A stretch of DNA of 64,000 bases from Pseudomonas knackmussii B13 (GCF_000689415.1 NZ_HG322950.1:4223501-4287500), one strand, 5' to 3'; shown: positions 1 to 7,138, numbered from the stretch's first letter. Numbers and translations are program-made. The notes: generated from the sequence alone by a model not told the origin.

Positions 1-273
1 GGTCCAGGCGGCGTTTTCCGAAACCCGGCCCTCGTGCACCAGGTTGTAATAGCTGGCTTCGCCCTTGAACGGGCAGAAGGTGTGGTGCGGGCTGCGCACG
101 AAGTAGCCGGGCCGGGTATCGCGCTCGGGGATGTAGAACACCGGCGGGTAGTTCGCTTCCTGCAACACCAGGGCGTCCTGGGTGCTGGCGATCAGCTCGC
201 CGTCGTAGTGCACGTCGACGCGCCCGGAATGGGTCTTGATCTGGATGGGGTGTTCATGGGCCGGGGTGTTCAT
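1..273 (-). CDS. DUF427 domain protein (partial)
   Basis: The window edge cuts off the C-terminus, leaving 91 codons from ATG at 273. The visible part is a compact soluble domain that matches DUF427 (PF04248): an early strand around VDVHYDGELIAST, then YIPERD near residue 50, then the family hallmark FCPFKGEASYY. The biochemical role of DUF427 proteins is not established. It reads in the same direction as the anti-sigma/sigma pair upstream, with a 115-base gap and no clear terminator, so co-transcription is possible but not shown. Confidence 0.8.
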   Translation of the reverse strand, partial: MNTPAHEHPIQIKTHSGRVDVHYDGELIASTQDALVLQEANYPPVFYIPERDTRPGYFVRSPHHTFCPFKGEASYYNLVHEGRVSENAAWT

Positions 274-388
274 CGCCGCTCTCCGCATGCCGGGCCGCCG
301 GAAACCGGCGGCGCGCCGACCCTGTTGAGGGTAGAAGCCTGGCCAGGGCTCGCGGGAAAAACCGATGGGCGTCACCTGCCGCGCGCAT

Positions 389-1030
389 TCACCAGCGCAG
401 CAGACGCGGGCCGAGCGCAGCGCCCAGCAGGGTCGGCAGGAGCATGCCCAGCAGATACCAGACGCCCCAGAAGGGAATGCCCATCTCCGGGCAATGCAGG
501 CAATAGGCAAGGGTCGCGGTGGCGCCGGCGAGCAGCCCGCCGACCGCTCCGGCCAGGCGCAGGCGGGTCGGCGCCAACCCTCGCAGGGCCCAGAACACGG
601 CAATAAAGGCCGGCACCGAGAGCAGCGCGATGTTCAGCGGGCAGGTGCGCCAGGTCTTGCCGAAGATCAGCTCGGAGCGCGCCTCCACCGGCACCCCGGC
701 CAGCTCCAGCGCACCGCCCAGCCAGACCAGCAGGACCGGCAGCCCCAGCAGCACCCAGGCCGCTCCGCCGCTCACCCCAGGGCGCGCCAGGCGGCTGCAC
801 AGCCACAGCGCCAGCGGCGCGAGGCTCCCCGGCAGCGCGACCTTGGCCCAGAACAGCGGAGTGCGCGCGATTTCGGCGAGGTCGGGACGCACACCGAAGA
901 TCGTCGCCATCAACAGCAACGCGCCCAGGCCGCCGCCCAGCAGGGCGATAGCGAAGCGCTTGCCCAGCGCCTGCCGGTCCACTCGCGTATCGCCGGCGGC
1001 CAGCAGCTCGATCAGTTCATTGGTCTTCAT
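389..1030 (-). CDS. nrsF: NrsF-type anti-sigma-F factor (DUF1109)
   Basis: A 213-residue inner-membrane protein with about six hydrophobic helices, matching the NrsF/DUF1109 family of anti-sigma factors that hold an ECF sigma factor inactive. In Caulobacter two cysteines near 131 and 181 are needed for metal or oxidant sensing. Here Cys130 (WRTCPLN) and Cys180 (LHCPEMG) sit at almost the same places, with an extra Cys177. The ATG overlaps the 3' end of the sigma gene by 14 bases, so the two are translationally coupled. The divergent bufferin operon is the likely target of the released sigma factor. Family assignment is strong; metal sensing is inferred. Confidence 0.87.
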   Translation of the reverse strand: MKTNELIELLAAGDTRVDRQALGKRFAIALLGGGLGALLLMATIFGVRPDLAEIARTPLFWAKVALPGSLAPLALWLCSRLARPGVSGGAAWVLLGLPVLLVWLGGALELAGVPVEARSELIFGKTWRTCPLNIALLSVPAFIAVFWALRGLAPTRLRLAGAVGGLLAGATATLAYCLHCPEMGIPFWGVWYLLGMLLPTLLGAALGPRLLRW

Positions 1031-1607
1031 CGCTTCGCAACCCTCGGATCATGTTCGCCAGGGCCTTAAGCCCGCGGTGGATGCCCACCTTCACGGCGGA
1101 ACTGGAAAGCCCGGTCAGGCTGGCGGTTTCCTCCACCGACAGCCCCTCCAGCTTCACGTGGACGATCGGCAGGCGCTGCTTGTCGGGCAGCTGCTGCAAC
1201 AGCTTGCCGAGGTCGCGGCTGGCTTGGGCCGGTTCGTCGTCCTCGACTGCGAACAGCTCGCCGTCGTCGTCTTCCAGCGGTTCGTGCAGCGCCTCGCGAC
1301 GGGCGAAGGCGCGGAAATGGTCGGCCAGCTTGTAGCGCGCGATGGCTTGCACCCAGGCCGTCAGCGGCTGTTCGGCACGGTAGGTGTGGCGGGCGTTGTG
1401 CACCGCCAGCAGGACTTCCTGCAGCAGGTCCTCGACCTCGCCGGGGCGCTGGTTGAGGCGCCGGCGCAGGAAGGCGCGCAGGTGCGTGCCAAGAGCGGCG
1501 AGGAATTCGCGATAGGCCGCTCCGTCGCCCTCCATGCCGCGCAGCAGCAAGGCCTGCAACTGCGCCTCGCGCGCGATCAACACTTCCTGGCTGGTAGTTC
1601 GTTGCAT
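1017..1607 (-). CDS. sigF: ECF sigma factor (SigF-like)
   Basis: A 196-residue sigma-70 family ECF factor. Region 2 is visible around PGEVEDLLQEVLLAVHNARHTY-like sequence (residues 55-75), and region 4 as a helix-turn-helix around LSVEETASLTGLSSSAVKVG (residues 155-175). It is paired with the NrsF anti-sigma factor downstream and faces away from the bufferin operon, the arrangement known for the metal-responsive sigma-F system. A promoter-like GTAACC-N16-CGAA element on this strand overlaps the first ATG (1607), so the protein made from that promoter must start further in. Met25 (ATG at 1535) and a GTG at 1583 are candidates. The family is certain; the start is not. Confidence 0.88.
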   Translation of the reverse strand: MQRTTSQEVLIAREAQLQALLLRGMEGDGAAYREFLAALGTHLRAFLRRRLNQRPGEVEDLLQEVLLAVHNARHTYRAEQPLTAWVQAIARYKLADHFRAFARREALHEPLEDDDGELFAVEDDEPAQASRDLGKLLQQLPDKQRLPIVHVKLEGLSVEETASLTGLSSSAVKVGIHRGLKALANMIRGLRSDEDQ

Positions 1608-1623
1608 CGGCCGTCCTGGTTAC
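1598..1623 (-). promoter_or_regulatory. Putative sigma-F promoter of the sigma/nrsF operon
   Basis: Read on the minus strand this is GTAACC (1623-1618), exactly 16 bases, then CGAA (1601-1598). It is identical in both boxes and spacing to the element before bufA1, and to the motif I recall for Caulobacter sigma-F. It straddles the annotated ATG of the sigma gene (1605-1607), placing transcription start near 1590, inside the long reading frame. It suggests positive autoregulation. Confidence 0.6.
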
Positions 1624-1754
1624 ACCGCGGAAGAATATTTTTCCCCTGTCCGCCCCCAGCCTGCTGGCGGAACCTCGGCCCCTGTAAAAAACAGGCCGCA
1701 GTTCAATACGTTAGGGCCGCGTCGAATAAATCTCAAAAAAAATTTCAGGCGGCT

Positions 1755-1780
1755 GTAACCGGATCGCCGCCCCCGGCGAA
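1755..1780 (+). promoter_or_regulatory. Putative sigma-F promoter of the buf operon
   Basis: GTAACC at 1755-1760, 16 bases, CGAA at 1777-1780. It lies 60 bases upstream of the bufA1 ATG, which would give a leader of roughly 55 bases. It has the same boxes and spacing as the element on the opposite strand at the sigma gene, and no other exact copy was noticed by eye in the window. Confidence 0.7.
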
Positions 1781-1840
1781 CTACTCATCGAGCCGCCGGA
1801 AAGCACTCCGCGGCCCCTCAACCGAACTGGAGACCGCACC

Positions 1841-2128
1841 ATGAAAACCCTGACCCTCGCCACCGCCGCCCTCGCCCTCGCCGCCATCACCGGTGCCGCC
1901 CTGGCCGACGACATGAACACCAAGGCCAGCAATGGCGCGGCCATGGAGAAATGCTACGGCGTGGCCCTGGCCGGCAAGAACGACTGCAAGGCCGGCGCCG
2001 GCACCACCTGCGCGGGCAGCGCCAAGAAGGACTACGACGGCATGCACTGGAAGAACGTCCCCACCGGCACCTGCACCTCGATCAAGACGCCCCACGGCAT
2101 GGGCTCGCTGACCCCGATGAAGTCCTGA
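1841..2128 (+). CDS. bufA1: Bufferin precursor peptide BufA1 (DUF2282)
   Basis: A 95-residue secreted precursor of the DUF2282 family, recently described as bufferins: RiPP metallophores whose core cysteines are modified by an MNIO enzyme and which buffer copper in the periplasm. It has a Sec-type signal peptide ending at about ALA-DD (residues 20-23) and four cysteines at 38, 49, 57 and 78. The family signature is clear: KCYGVALAGKNDC, then CAGS, DYDG, and VPTGTC. The ATG at 1841 follows a GGAG box. It is first in an operon with bufB, bufC and bufD, and a sigma-F-like promoter precedes it. Function is inferred from the family and cluster. Confidence 0.9.
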   Translation: MKTLTLATAALALAAITGAALADDMNTKASNGAAMEKCYGVALAGKNDCKAGAGTTCAGSAKKDYDGMHWKNVPTGTCTSIKTPHGMGSLTPMKS

Positions 2129-2144
2129 CCGCAGGCCGCCGACC

Positions 2145-2978
2145 ATGAACGCATCGACTCGACTGGGCGCGGGGCTGGGGCTGAAGGCAGAACACTACGC
2201 CGACGCCCTCGCCTGCACCGCCCAAGGGCTCTGGTTCGAAGTCCACCCGGAGAACTACATGGTCGGCGGTCCACGCCTTGCCTGGCTGGAGCGGATCGCC
2301 GAACGGCATCCGCTGTCGCTGCACGGGGTTTCGCTGTCCCTGGCAGCCGACGCCCCGCCCGACGAGGCGCACCTGCAACGTCTGCGCACGCTGGTCGAGC
2401 GCGTGCAGCCGACACTGGTTTCCGAACACCTGGCCTGGTCCACCTGGCGCGGCCAGTACCTGCCGGACCTGCTGCCCTTCCCGCGCAGTCACACGGCACT
2501 GGCGCGCATCGCCGAGAACATCCAGCGCACCCAGGAAGCCCTGGGCCGGCGCATCGCCATCGAGAACCCCAGCCACTACCTGCGCCTCGACGGCCACGAC
2601 TGGAACGAGATCGAATTCCTCACCGAGCTGGCGAAGCGTACCGGCTGCGGCCTGCTGCTCGACGTCAACAACGTGCACGTCAGCGCACACAACCTGGGCT
2701 TTGACGCAATGCGCTACCTGGACCGCTTCCCCGCCGAGGCGATCCTCGAAATCCACCTCGCCGGGCACAGCCACGACGAGGGCGGCGAACTACTGATCGA
2801 CTCCCACGACGCGCCCATCGCCGAGACGGTCTGGGGGCTCTACGAGCACCTGATCCAGCGCATCGGCCCGCGCCCGACGCTGATCGAGCGCGACGACCAC
2901 ATCCCCGCCTTCGGCGAGCTGCTGGCCGAACGCGGCCTCGCGCAAGCCATCCTCAACCTCGCGGAGATAGCGCCATGA
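2145..2978 (+). CDS. bufB: MNIO-family peptide-modifying enzyme BufB (DUF692)
   Basis: A 277-residue TIM-barrel protein of the DUF692/MNIO family (multinuclear non-heme iron oxidative enzymes). These use two or three iron ions to oxidise cysteines of a precursor peptide, here presumably BufA1. Likely metal-ligand motifs are visible in order: GLKAEHY, FEVHPENYM, SEHLAW, AIENPSHYL, LLLDVNNVHVSAH, EIHLAGHSH, IDSHDAPI and ERDDHIP. It starts 16 bases after bufA1, and its stop overlaps the start of bufC (ATGA), so the two are translationally coupled. The chemistry on this substrate is inferred. Confidence 0.92.
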   Translation: MNASTRLGAGLGLKAEHYADALACTAQGLWFEVHPENYMVGGPRLAWLERIAERHPLSLHGVSLSLAADAPPDEAHLQRLRTLVERVQPTLVSEHLAWSTWRGQYLPDLLPFPRSHTALARIAENIQRTQEALGRRIAIENPSHYLRLDGHDWNEIEFLTELAKRTGCGLLLDVNNVHVSAHNLGFDAMRYLDRFPAEAILEIHLAGHSHDEGGELLIDSHDAPIAETVWGLYEHLIQRIGPRPTLIERDDHIPAFGELLAERGLAQAILNLAEIAP

Positions 2979-3730
2979 AGACCTCGCTCGGCGCCTTCCA
3001 GGACGCCTTCGTCGCAGCGCTCTACCAGCGCCCGGCAGCGGAACTGCAAGCGGTCGTCGAACAGACCGGCTTCGAGGTCTACCGCAACACCGTGCTCAAG
3101 GGTTGCGTCGACGCCCTGTGCGACAATTTCCCCAGCGTCGAACGCCTCGTCGGCACGGACTGGCTGCGCGCGGCGGCGGCCATCCACGCCCGCGAGACGC
3201 CGCCGAGCGACGCCCGCCTGGTGTTCTACGGCGAGCATTTTCCCGACTTCCTCGACGCCTTCGAGCCGGCCCGCGAACTGCCCTACCTGGGCGACGTGGC
3301 GCGTCTCGACCGCCTGTGGATAGAAGCCTTCGCCGCGCCGCAGGACGCCACGCTGGAACTCGCCAGCCTGGCCGGCATGACTGCCTCGGACCTTGCCGCC
3401 TGCCGCCTGGAACCGCGTTCCAGCGCGCGTTGGCGCTGGTTCGCCGAGCAGCCGATCTACAGCATCTGGCGCCACAACCGCGAAGAACTGCCGATGCCGG
3501 AAGAACTGCCCTGGCAGGGCGAAGGCGCGCTGCTGGTCGGCCATGCCGAGGGCGTCACCTGGCAGGCCCTGGAAATCGGCGGCTGCGCCTTCCTCGACGC
3601 CTGCGCCGCCGGCCATGACCTCGACCACGCCTCGGCTCTCGCGCTCGAAGCACAGCCCGACCTCGATTTCACAGCACTGCTCGGCCGCCTCCTCGCCGCC
3701 GCCGTGTTCCGCCCCCTGAACCTCGCCTGA
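2975..3730 (+). CDS. bufC: Bufferin partner protein BufC (DUF2063)
   Basis: A 251-residue DUF2063 protein. The N-terminal domain carries the family pattern FEVYRNTVLKGCVDAL followed by NFPSVERLVG (about residues 29-60). DUF2063 proteins are the usual partners of MNIO enzymes and are thought to present the precursor peptide to the enzyme. The start overlaps the bufB stop by four bases, supporting a 1:1 complex. No signal peptide or membrane segment is seen, so modification should take place in the cytoplasm before export. Confidence 0.9.
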   Translation: MKTSLGAFQDAFVAALYQRPAAELQAVVEQTGFEVYRNTVLKGCVDALCDNFPSVERLVGTDWLRAAAAIHARETPPSDARLVFYGEHFPDFLDAFEPARELPYLGDVARLDRLWIEAFAAPQDATLELASLAGMTASDLAACRLEPRSSARWRWFAEQPIYSIWRHNREELPMPEELPWQGEGALLVGHAEGVTWQALEIGGCAFLDACAAGHDLDHASALALEAQPDLDFTALLGRLLAAAVFRPLNLA

Positions 3731-3740
3731 GGACGCCGCC

Positions 3741-4208
3741 ATGGACATCACCCACAGCACCACTCCCACCACCGGCCTGCGCCAACGCTGGAACCACCTG
3801 GCCGAAGGCCTGCAATGCCTGCTCGGCGACTCCTTCCTGTGCCTGGTGGCGCGCTTCGGCATAGCCTCGATCTTCTTCCTCTCCGGGCGCACCAAGGTCG
3901 AGGGCATCCTGACCATCACCCCGAGCACCTACGAGCTGTTCCAGACCGAGTACATGCTGCCGCTGGTGCCGCCGCACATAGCCGCGCACCTGGCGACCTA
4001 CGCCGAGCACTTCTTCCCGATCCTGCTGGTGCTCGGCCTGTTCACCCGCCTCTCGGCCCTGGCCCTGCTGGGCATGACCACGGTGATCGAAGTGTTCGTC
4101 TACCCCGACGCCTGGCCGACGCACCTGTCCTGGGCCGGCCTGCTCCTGCTGCTGATCGGCCGTGGCGCCGGCGCCTGGTCGCTGGACCGCCTGCTGCGCA
4201 TCCGCTGA
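3741..4208 (+). CDS. bufD: DoxX-family membrane protein BufD
   Basis: A 155-residue DoxX-family inner-membrane protein with about four hydrophobic helices. The first (residues 34-50) carries the RFGIASIFFLSGRTKVEGI-type pattern of the family. DoxX proteins commonly close bufferin operons; their role there is not settled. It starts 10 bases after bufC and is followed by 59 bases before the beta-lactamase gene, with no evident terminator between them. Confidence 0.87.
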   Translation: MDITHSTTPTTGLRQRWNHLAEGLQCLLGDSFLCLVARFGIASIFFLSGRTKVEGILTITPSTYELFQTEYMLPLVPPHIAAHLATYAEHFFPILLVLGLFTRLSALALLGMTTVIEVFVYPDAWPTHLSWAGLLLLLIGRGAGAWSLDRLLRIR

Positions 4209-4267
4209 GCGAAGTTGCCGTCACGCGCCAGCTGGCCGATAGTCGCCGCCTGGACAAGGAGACGACG

Positions 4268-5158
4268 ATGCTCGGCAGACGACAGTTCACCCACATCCTG
4301 ATGCTCGCCCCGCTGGCCGGCCTGCTCGCCGGCCCGGCCCGAGCGGCGGACCGCAAGGCCCTGGAAGCGCAACTCGCAAAGCTCGAACGCGGCAGCGGCG
4401 GACGCCTCGGCGTGGCGGTGCTGGATACCGGAAGCGGCAAGCGCTTCGGCCACCGCGCGGACGAGCGCTTCCCGATGTGCAGCACCTTCAAGGCGCTGCT
4501 CGCCGCCGCCGTGCTGGCGCGAGTGGATGCCGGCAAGGAAGACCTGGCGCGGCGCATCATCTACGGCCGCGAAGCACTGGTGGACTACTCGCCGGTTGCG
4601 GAAAAGCACGTCGGCGAACCCGGCCTGAGCGTCGCCGAACTCTGCAAGGCAGCAGTCACCCTCAGCGACAACGGCGCGGCCAACCTGCTCCTCGAAAGCC
4701 TTGGCGGCCCGGCCGGGCTGACCGCCTGGCTGCGCACGACGGGCGACACGGTGACGCGCCTGGACCGCAACGAGCCAGACCTCAACGAAGGCACGCCCGG
4801 CGACCCGCGCGACACCACCACGCCAACCGCCATGCTGGAAACGCTGCAGCACCTGCTGTTGGGCAACGTGCTCAAAGCCAGCTCGCGCGACCAGTTGAAA
4901 GCCTGGCTGCTGGCCAACCAGACCGGCGACGCACGCCTCCGCGCGGGCGTGCCAATGGACTGGAAAGTCGGCGACAAGACCGGCACCGGCCCGAAAGCCA
5001 CCGGCACCAGCAACGACATCGCCATCCTCTACCCGCCCGGCCGCGCGCCGCTCCTGGTCACCGCCTACCTCACCCGCGCCACCGTCTCGCCGGAGCAAAG
5101 GGACAAGGTGCTGGCAGAAGTCGGCCGGCTCGCCGCGATGTTTGCGGCTGCACCGTAG
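4268..5158 (+). CDS. bla: Class A beta-lactamase
   Basis: A 296-residue serine beta-lactamase with all class A motifs: STFK (nucleophile Ser70 and Lys73), SDN (130 loop), EPDLN (Glu166 to Asn170 omega loop) and KTGTG (234-237). The N-terminus has a twin arginine followed by a hydrophobic stretch (GRRQFTHILM) and an ARA-A cleavage site, so export may use Tat, as in L2-type enzymes. The ATG at 4268 is chosen because everything upstream in the longer frame overlaps bufD out of frame. It is co-directional with the bufferin operon 59 bases upstream. The TAG stop lies inside a repeat element. Substrate range cannot be told. Confidence 0.92.
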   Translation: MLGRRQFTHILMLAPLAGLLAGPARAADRKALEAQLAKLERGSGGRLGVAVLDTGSGKRFGHRADERFPMCSTFKALLAAAVLARVDAGKEDLARRIIYGREALVDYSPVAEKHVGEPGLSVAELCKAAVTLSDNGAANLLLESLGGPAGLTAWLRTTGDTVTRLDRNEPDLNEGTPGDPRDTTTPTAMLETLQHLLLGNVLKASSRDQLKAWLLANQTGDARLRAGVPMDWKVGDKTGTGPKATGTSNDIAILYPPGRAPLLVTAYLTRATVSPEQRDKVLAEVGRLAAMFAAAP

Positions 5159-5278
5159 GATGGGTTGAGGCACGAAACCCATACGGTCGTCGCTGGGCTC
5201 GCACCCGATACATCGTGGGGCCCTTTCGGTGCTGGACTCTGTGCAGCATGGGTTTCGCTGCGCTCAACGCCATCCTAC
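5155..5278. repeat. REP-like inverted repeat (GTAGGATGGGTTGAGG family)
   Basis: The left arm (GTAGGATGGGTTGAGG... to about 5183) and right arm (5246-5278, ending ...CATCCTAC) are inverted copies separated by about 62 bases. A compact copy of the same family is at 27717-27780. Each outer end supplies a TAG: one is the stop of the beta-lactamase gene (5156-5158), the other the stop of the convergent antirepressor-like gene (5275-5277). Confidence 0.75.
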
Positions 5279-5772
5279 GAATCGCGCCTTCCCGGCAACC
5301 AATGGGACCAGCGTCTGTTGCGCGTTTGCTCGGCCAGCAGCCGCGGCATGTCGCCAAAGCGCATCCACAACTCGCCCTGCCACAGCAGCACGGTCAGCGG
5401 CGCAGTCGGTCCTTGTAGGTGCATGCGCCGGGGCTGCTCGGCGCGGCTTTCGGCCTGATCGCGCAAAGTCGGCAGCACTTCGCCAGTCAGCCACTGGCGC
5501 AGGTTGCGGTGCTCCGGATGGCGATAGCGGGCGAGCAGATGGAACAGGCCGAAATCGTTGACCAGCCAGACGCACTCCTCGCCGGAGCGGCTGGCCAGCA
5601 CGGCCTGGCGGCGCAAGTCATCGTCGAGACGGTGGATCACGTAGTGCTCGACCCGCTCGCGGATCAGCACGCCCTGGTCGCGGGCCACCAGCCAGGGCTG
5701 GCCATCGATGCAGACGCCGCGCAGGGAACGGTTGAAGCGTTGGAAGACAACGGGAAGGTGAACATCGTCCAT
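5275..5772 (-). CDS. Bro-N domain antirepressor-like protein
   Basis: A 165-residue protein of the BRO-N type found in phage antirepressors. The N-terminal domain runs from VFQRFNRSLRGV through WLVARDQGVLIR to WLVNDFGLFHLLARYRHPEHRNLRQWLTGEVLP-like sequence, ending near residue 115. The ATG at 5772 is preferred over the in-frame ATG 36 bases upstream because AGGAG sits just ahead of it. There is no separate KilA-C type domain. Two C4-type RNAs lie upstream on the same strand, as in phage antirepressor operons, and no other phage genes are adjacent, so it looks like a stranded prophage regulatory cassette. The stop codon is provided by a REP-like repeat. Confidence 0.78.
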   Translation of the reverse strand: MDDVHLPVVFQRFNRSLRGVCIDGQPWLVARDQGVLIRERVEHYVIHRLDDDLRRQAVLASRSGEECVWLVNDFGLFHLLARYRHPEHRNLRQWLTGEVLPTLRDQAESRAEQPRRMHLQGPTAPLTVLLWQGELWMRFGDMPRLLAEQTRNRRWSHWLPGRRDS

Positions 5773-5825
5773 GGGGAAGCTCCTAGGTATGAATAGAGCC
5801 GCCACCACCTCGTCGCCAAACGAAT

Positions 5826-5904
5826 GGGAGGCGGAACCGCACAGGGTTGGCGAACCGGCTACCTAGCTACCGGCAGACCCGAAGGTCTCCCTATGCGGCC
5901 CGCC
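5826..5904 (-). ncRNA. C4-type antisense RNA, copy 1
   Basis: About 79 bases with the C4 layout: an outer pairing of GGCGGG.. with ..CCGCC, a hairpin AGACC-TTCG-GGTCT, and a loop reading TCGCCAACC. The 7-base loop segment TCGCCAA (minus strand, 5853-5847) is complementary to TTGGCGA just downstream (5819-5813), about 40 bases before the antirepressor start. In phages P1/P7 C4 RNA blocks translation of the antirepressor in this way. Identification is from recalled consensus, without a covariance search. Confidence 0.65.
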
Positions 5905-6064
5905 AGAGAAGAACACTGCACGCATAGCAATACGTCGCAGCGCCCGTAGGCAGTACCGCAGCTAGATATAAAACGAGTCGCCAAACCCGACCCTCGCCGC
6001 TTTCGCGAAGGCAGGCGGAGGGTATGAGCGGAGGATTCGGGCGTCAAGGCACCCAGGCAGATAT

Positions 6065-6143
6065 GGAGGCGGAACCGCACGGGGTTGGCGAACCGGCTAC
6101 TCAGCATCCGGCAGACCCGAAGGTCTCCCCGTACGGCCCCGCC
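6065..6143 (-). ncRNA. C4-type antisense RNA, copy 2
   Basis: A second copy of the same element, a diverged direct repeat of 5826-5904, with the same AGACC-TTCG-GGTCT hairpin and TCGCCAA loop (6091-6085). Its complementary site TTGGCGA is at 5984-5978, downstream on the same strand, but no antirepressor frame follows before copy 1. It lies just past the stop of the RES toxin gene. Confidence 0.6.
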
Positions 6144-6161
6144 ATGGCGGGGCCATCTCTG

Positions 6162-6629
6162 TTACAAGCGCAACTGGAACATGCGCTCGTCGTAGAGGAA
6201 ATCGAAGCTGTCCTCGACCCGCACCTGGGCCATGGCGGGGTGACGCGGGTTGAGCAGGATGTTCCATTCCAGCGGCAGCACCGCCGAGGGCACGATCAGG
6301 CCGAGCTGTTCGCCAGCCTTCAGCCAGCGGGTGCCGAAGTCCATGCTCGGGCGGTCCGCCGGCAGGCTGTTCCAGCCCTTGGGCAGCTCCTGCGGGTCGG
6401 GCCGGAGGTAGAGCTCATCGACTTCCGGCAGCTCGAATGCGGTGATCTTCATCGGGAACAGCGGCCGGCCGCTGGCGTGGACGAAGGTTTCCAGGCAGCA
6501 GATGGCCGGCGACAGGCCCAGGTAGACGACCGGCACGTCCTTGTCGTTCCAGCGACCGCCCTGGATCGCGGCGCCCTGGCCGGACAGGTCGGTGGCGCGC
6601 GAGGCCTTGGCGACTCGCCAGGCCCGCAT
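6162..6629 (-). CDS. RES-domain toxin of a RES-Xre module
   Basis: A 155-residue RES-domain protein. Members of this family shut down growth by degrading NAD+. Visible conserved points: Arg of GGRWND (near residue 27), Tyr of VVYLGLS, Glu of CCLETFVH, and the C-terminal NILLNPRHP segment. The ATG overlaps the antitoxin stop (TGATG), which fixes the start and shows translational coupling. The gene follows the Xre antitoxin, the usual order for RES-Xre loci. Activity on NAD+ is inferred from the family. Confidence 0.88.
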   Translation of the reverse strand: MRAWRVAKASRATDLSGQGAAIQGGRWNDKDVPVVYLGLSPAICCLETFVHASGRPLFPMKITAFELPEVDELYLRPDPQELPKGWNSLPADRPSMDFGTRWLKAGEQLGLIVPSAVLPLEWNILLNPRHPAMAQVRVEDSFDFLYDERMFQLRL

Positions 6630-7087
6630 CAGGCGACTCCGCCCCACTCCAGCGCATGCAGCACGCGGCGTACCTGGTTTGCGCCTATCTCGGTGTCGCA
6701 CAGGCTCAGCGGTGTCTGCCCGCCGAGGGCTTCGTTCGGCCGTTCCAGCCATTGGGTAGCGGCATCCTTGTCCTCGAACACCGACTCGGCCAGCAGGGCC
6801 ACAGCGGCCAGGCGGTCCAGGCGCTCGGAAGTCACGACGTCCAGCGGCTGGTCGGCCTTCTTCTTGCGCTCGTAGGTGGACAGGGAAATGTTGAACAGCG
6901 CGACGAAGTCCGATGTGTTGATGCGGAAGGTATCGCGCGCGGATTCGACCCAGGTCCAGCTCAGGCCGTGCCTGATCTGCTGCAGCCGCTCGTTCTCGGT
7001 GAGTCGGGCATGGTCGTACGCCAGCGCCCAGAAGCGGGGGAACTGCGCAGCACCGCGATGACCCTCGTTGGTTTTCATGGCCAGCAT
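6629..7087 (-). CDS. Xre/MbcA/ParS-type antitoxin
   Basis: A 152-residue antitoxin: an N-terminal helix-turn-helix region (around INTSDFVALFNISLSTYERKK, residues 55-76) and a C-terminal DUF2384 toxin-binding domain, from LERLDRLAAVALLAESVF-like sequence to WLERPNEALGGQTPLSL. The ATG at 7087 is preceded by AGAGG at four bases; the second ATG at 7078 is too far from that box. It is followed directly by the RES toxin. Repeated CTTCAAATGA sites upstream are the probable autorepressor operators. Confidence 0.87.
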   Translation of the reverse strand: MLAMKTNEGHRGAAQFPRFWALAYDHARLTENERLQQIRHGLSWTWVESARDTFRINTSDFVALFNISLSTYERKKKADQPLDVVTSERLDRLAAVALLAESVFEDKDAATQWLERPNEALGGQTPLSLCDTEIGANQVRRVLHALEWGGVA

Positions 7088-7094
7088 GCGACCT

Positions 7095-7128
7095 CTTCAA
7101 ATGACGCAGACAACACCTTCAAATGAAG
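7095..7128 (-). promoter_or_regulatory. Putative operators of the Xre antitoxin
   Basis: Two copies of CTTCAAATGA start at 7095 and 7117, 22 bases apart (two helical turns). The distal copy is a full palindrome, CTTCAAATGAAG (7117-7128). They end 8 bases before the antitoxin start codon. Spacing and position fit cooperative binding by the antitoxin or toxin-antitoxin complex. Confidence 0.55.
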
Positions 7129-7138
7129 GTTACGCCTA

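Noticed and set aside
5859..6107. 82-codon open frame on the minus strand between the two C4-type RNAs
   Set aside because: It starts inside one RNA element and ends inside the other; its Arg/Ser-rich product looks like a chance translation of the structured DNA.
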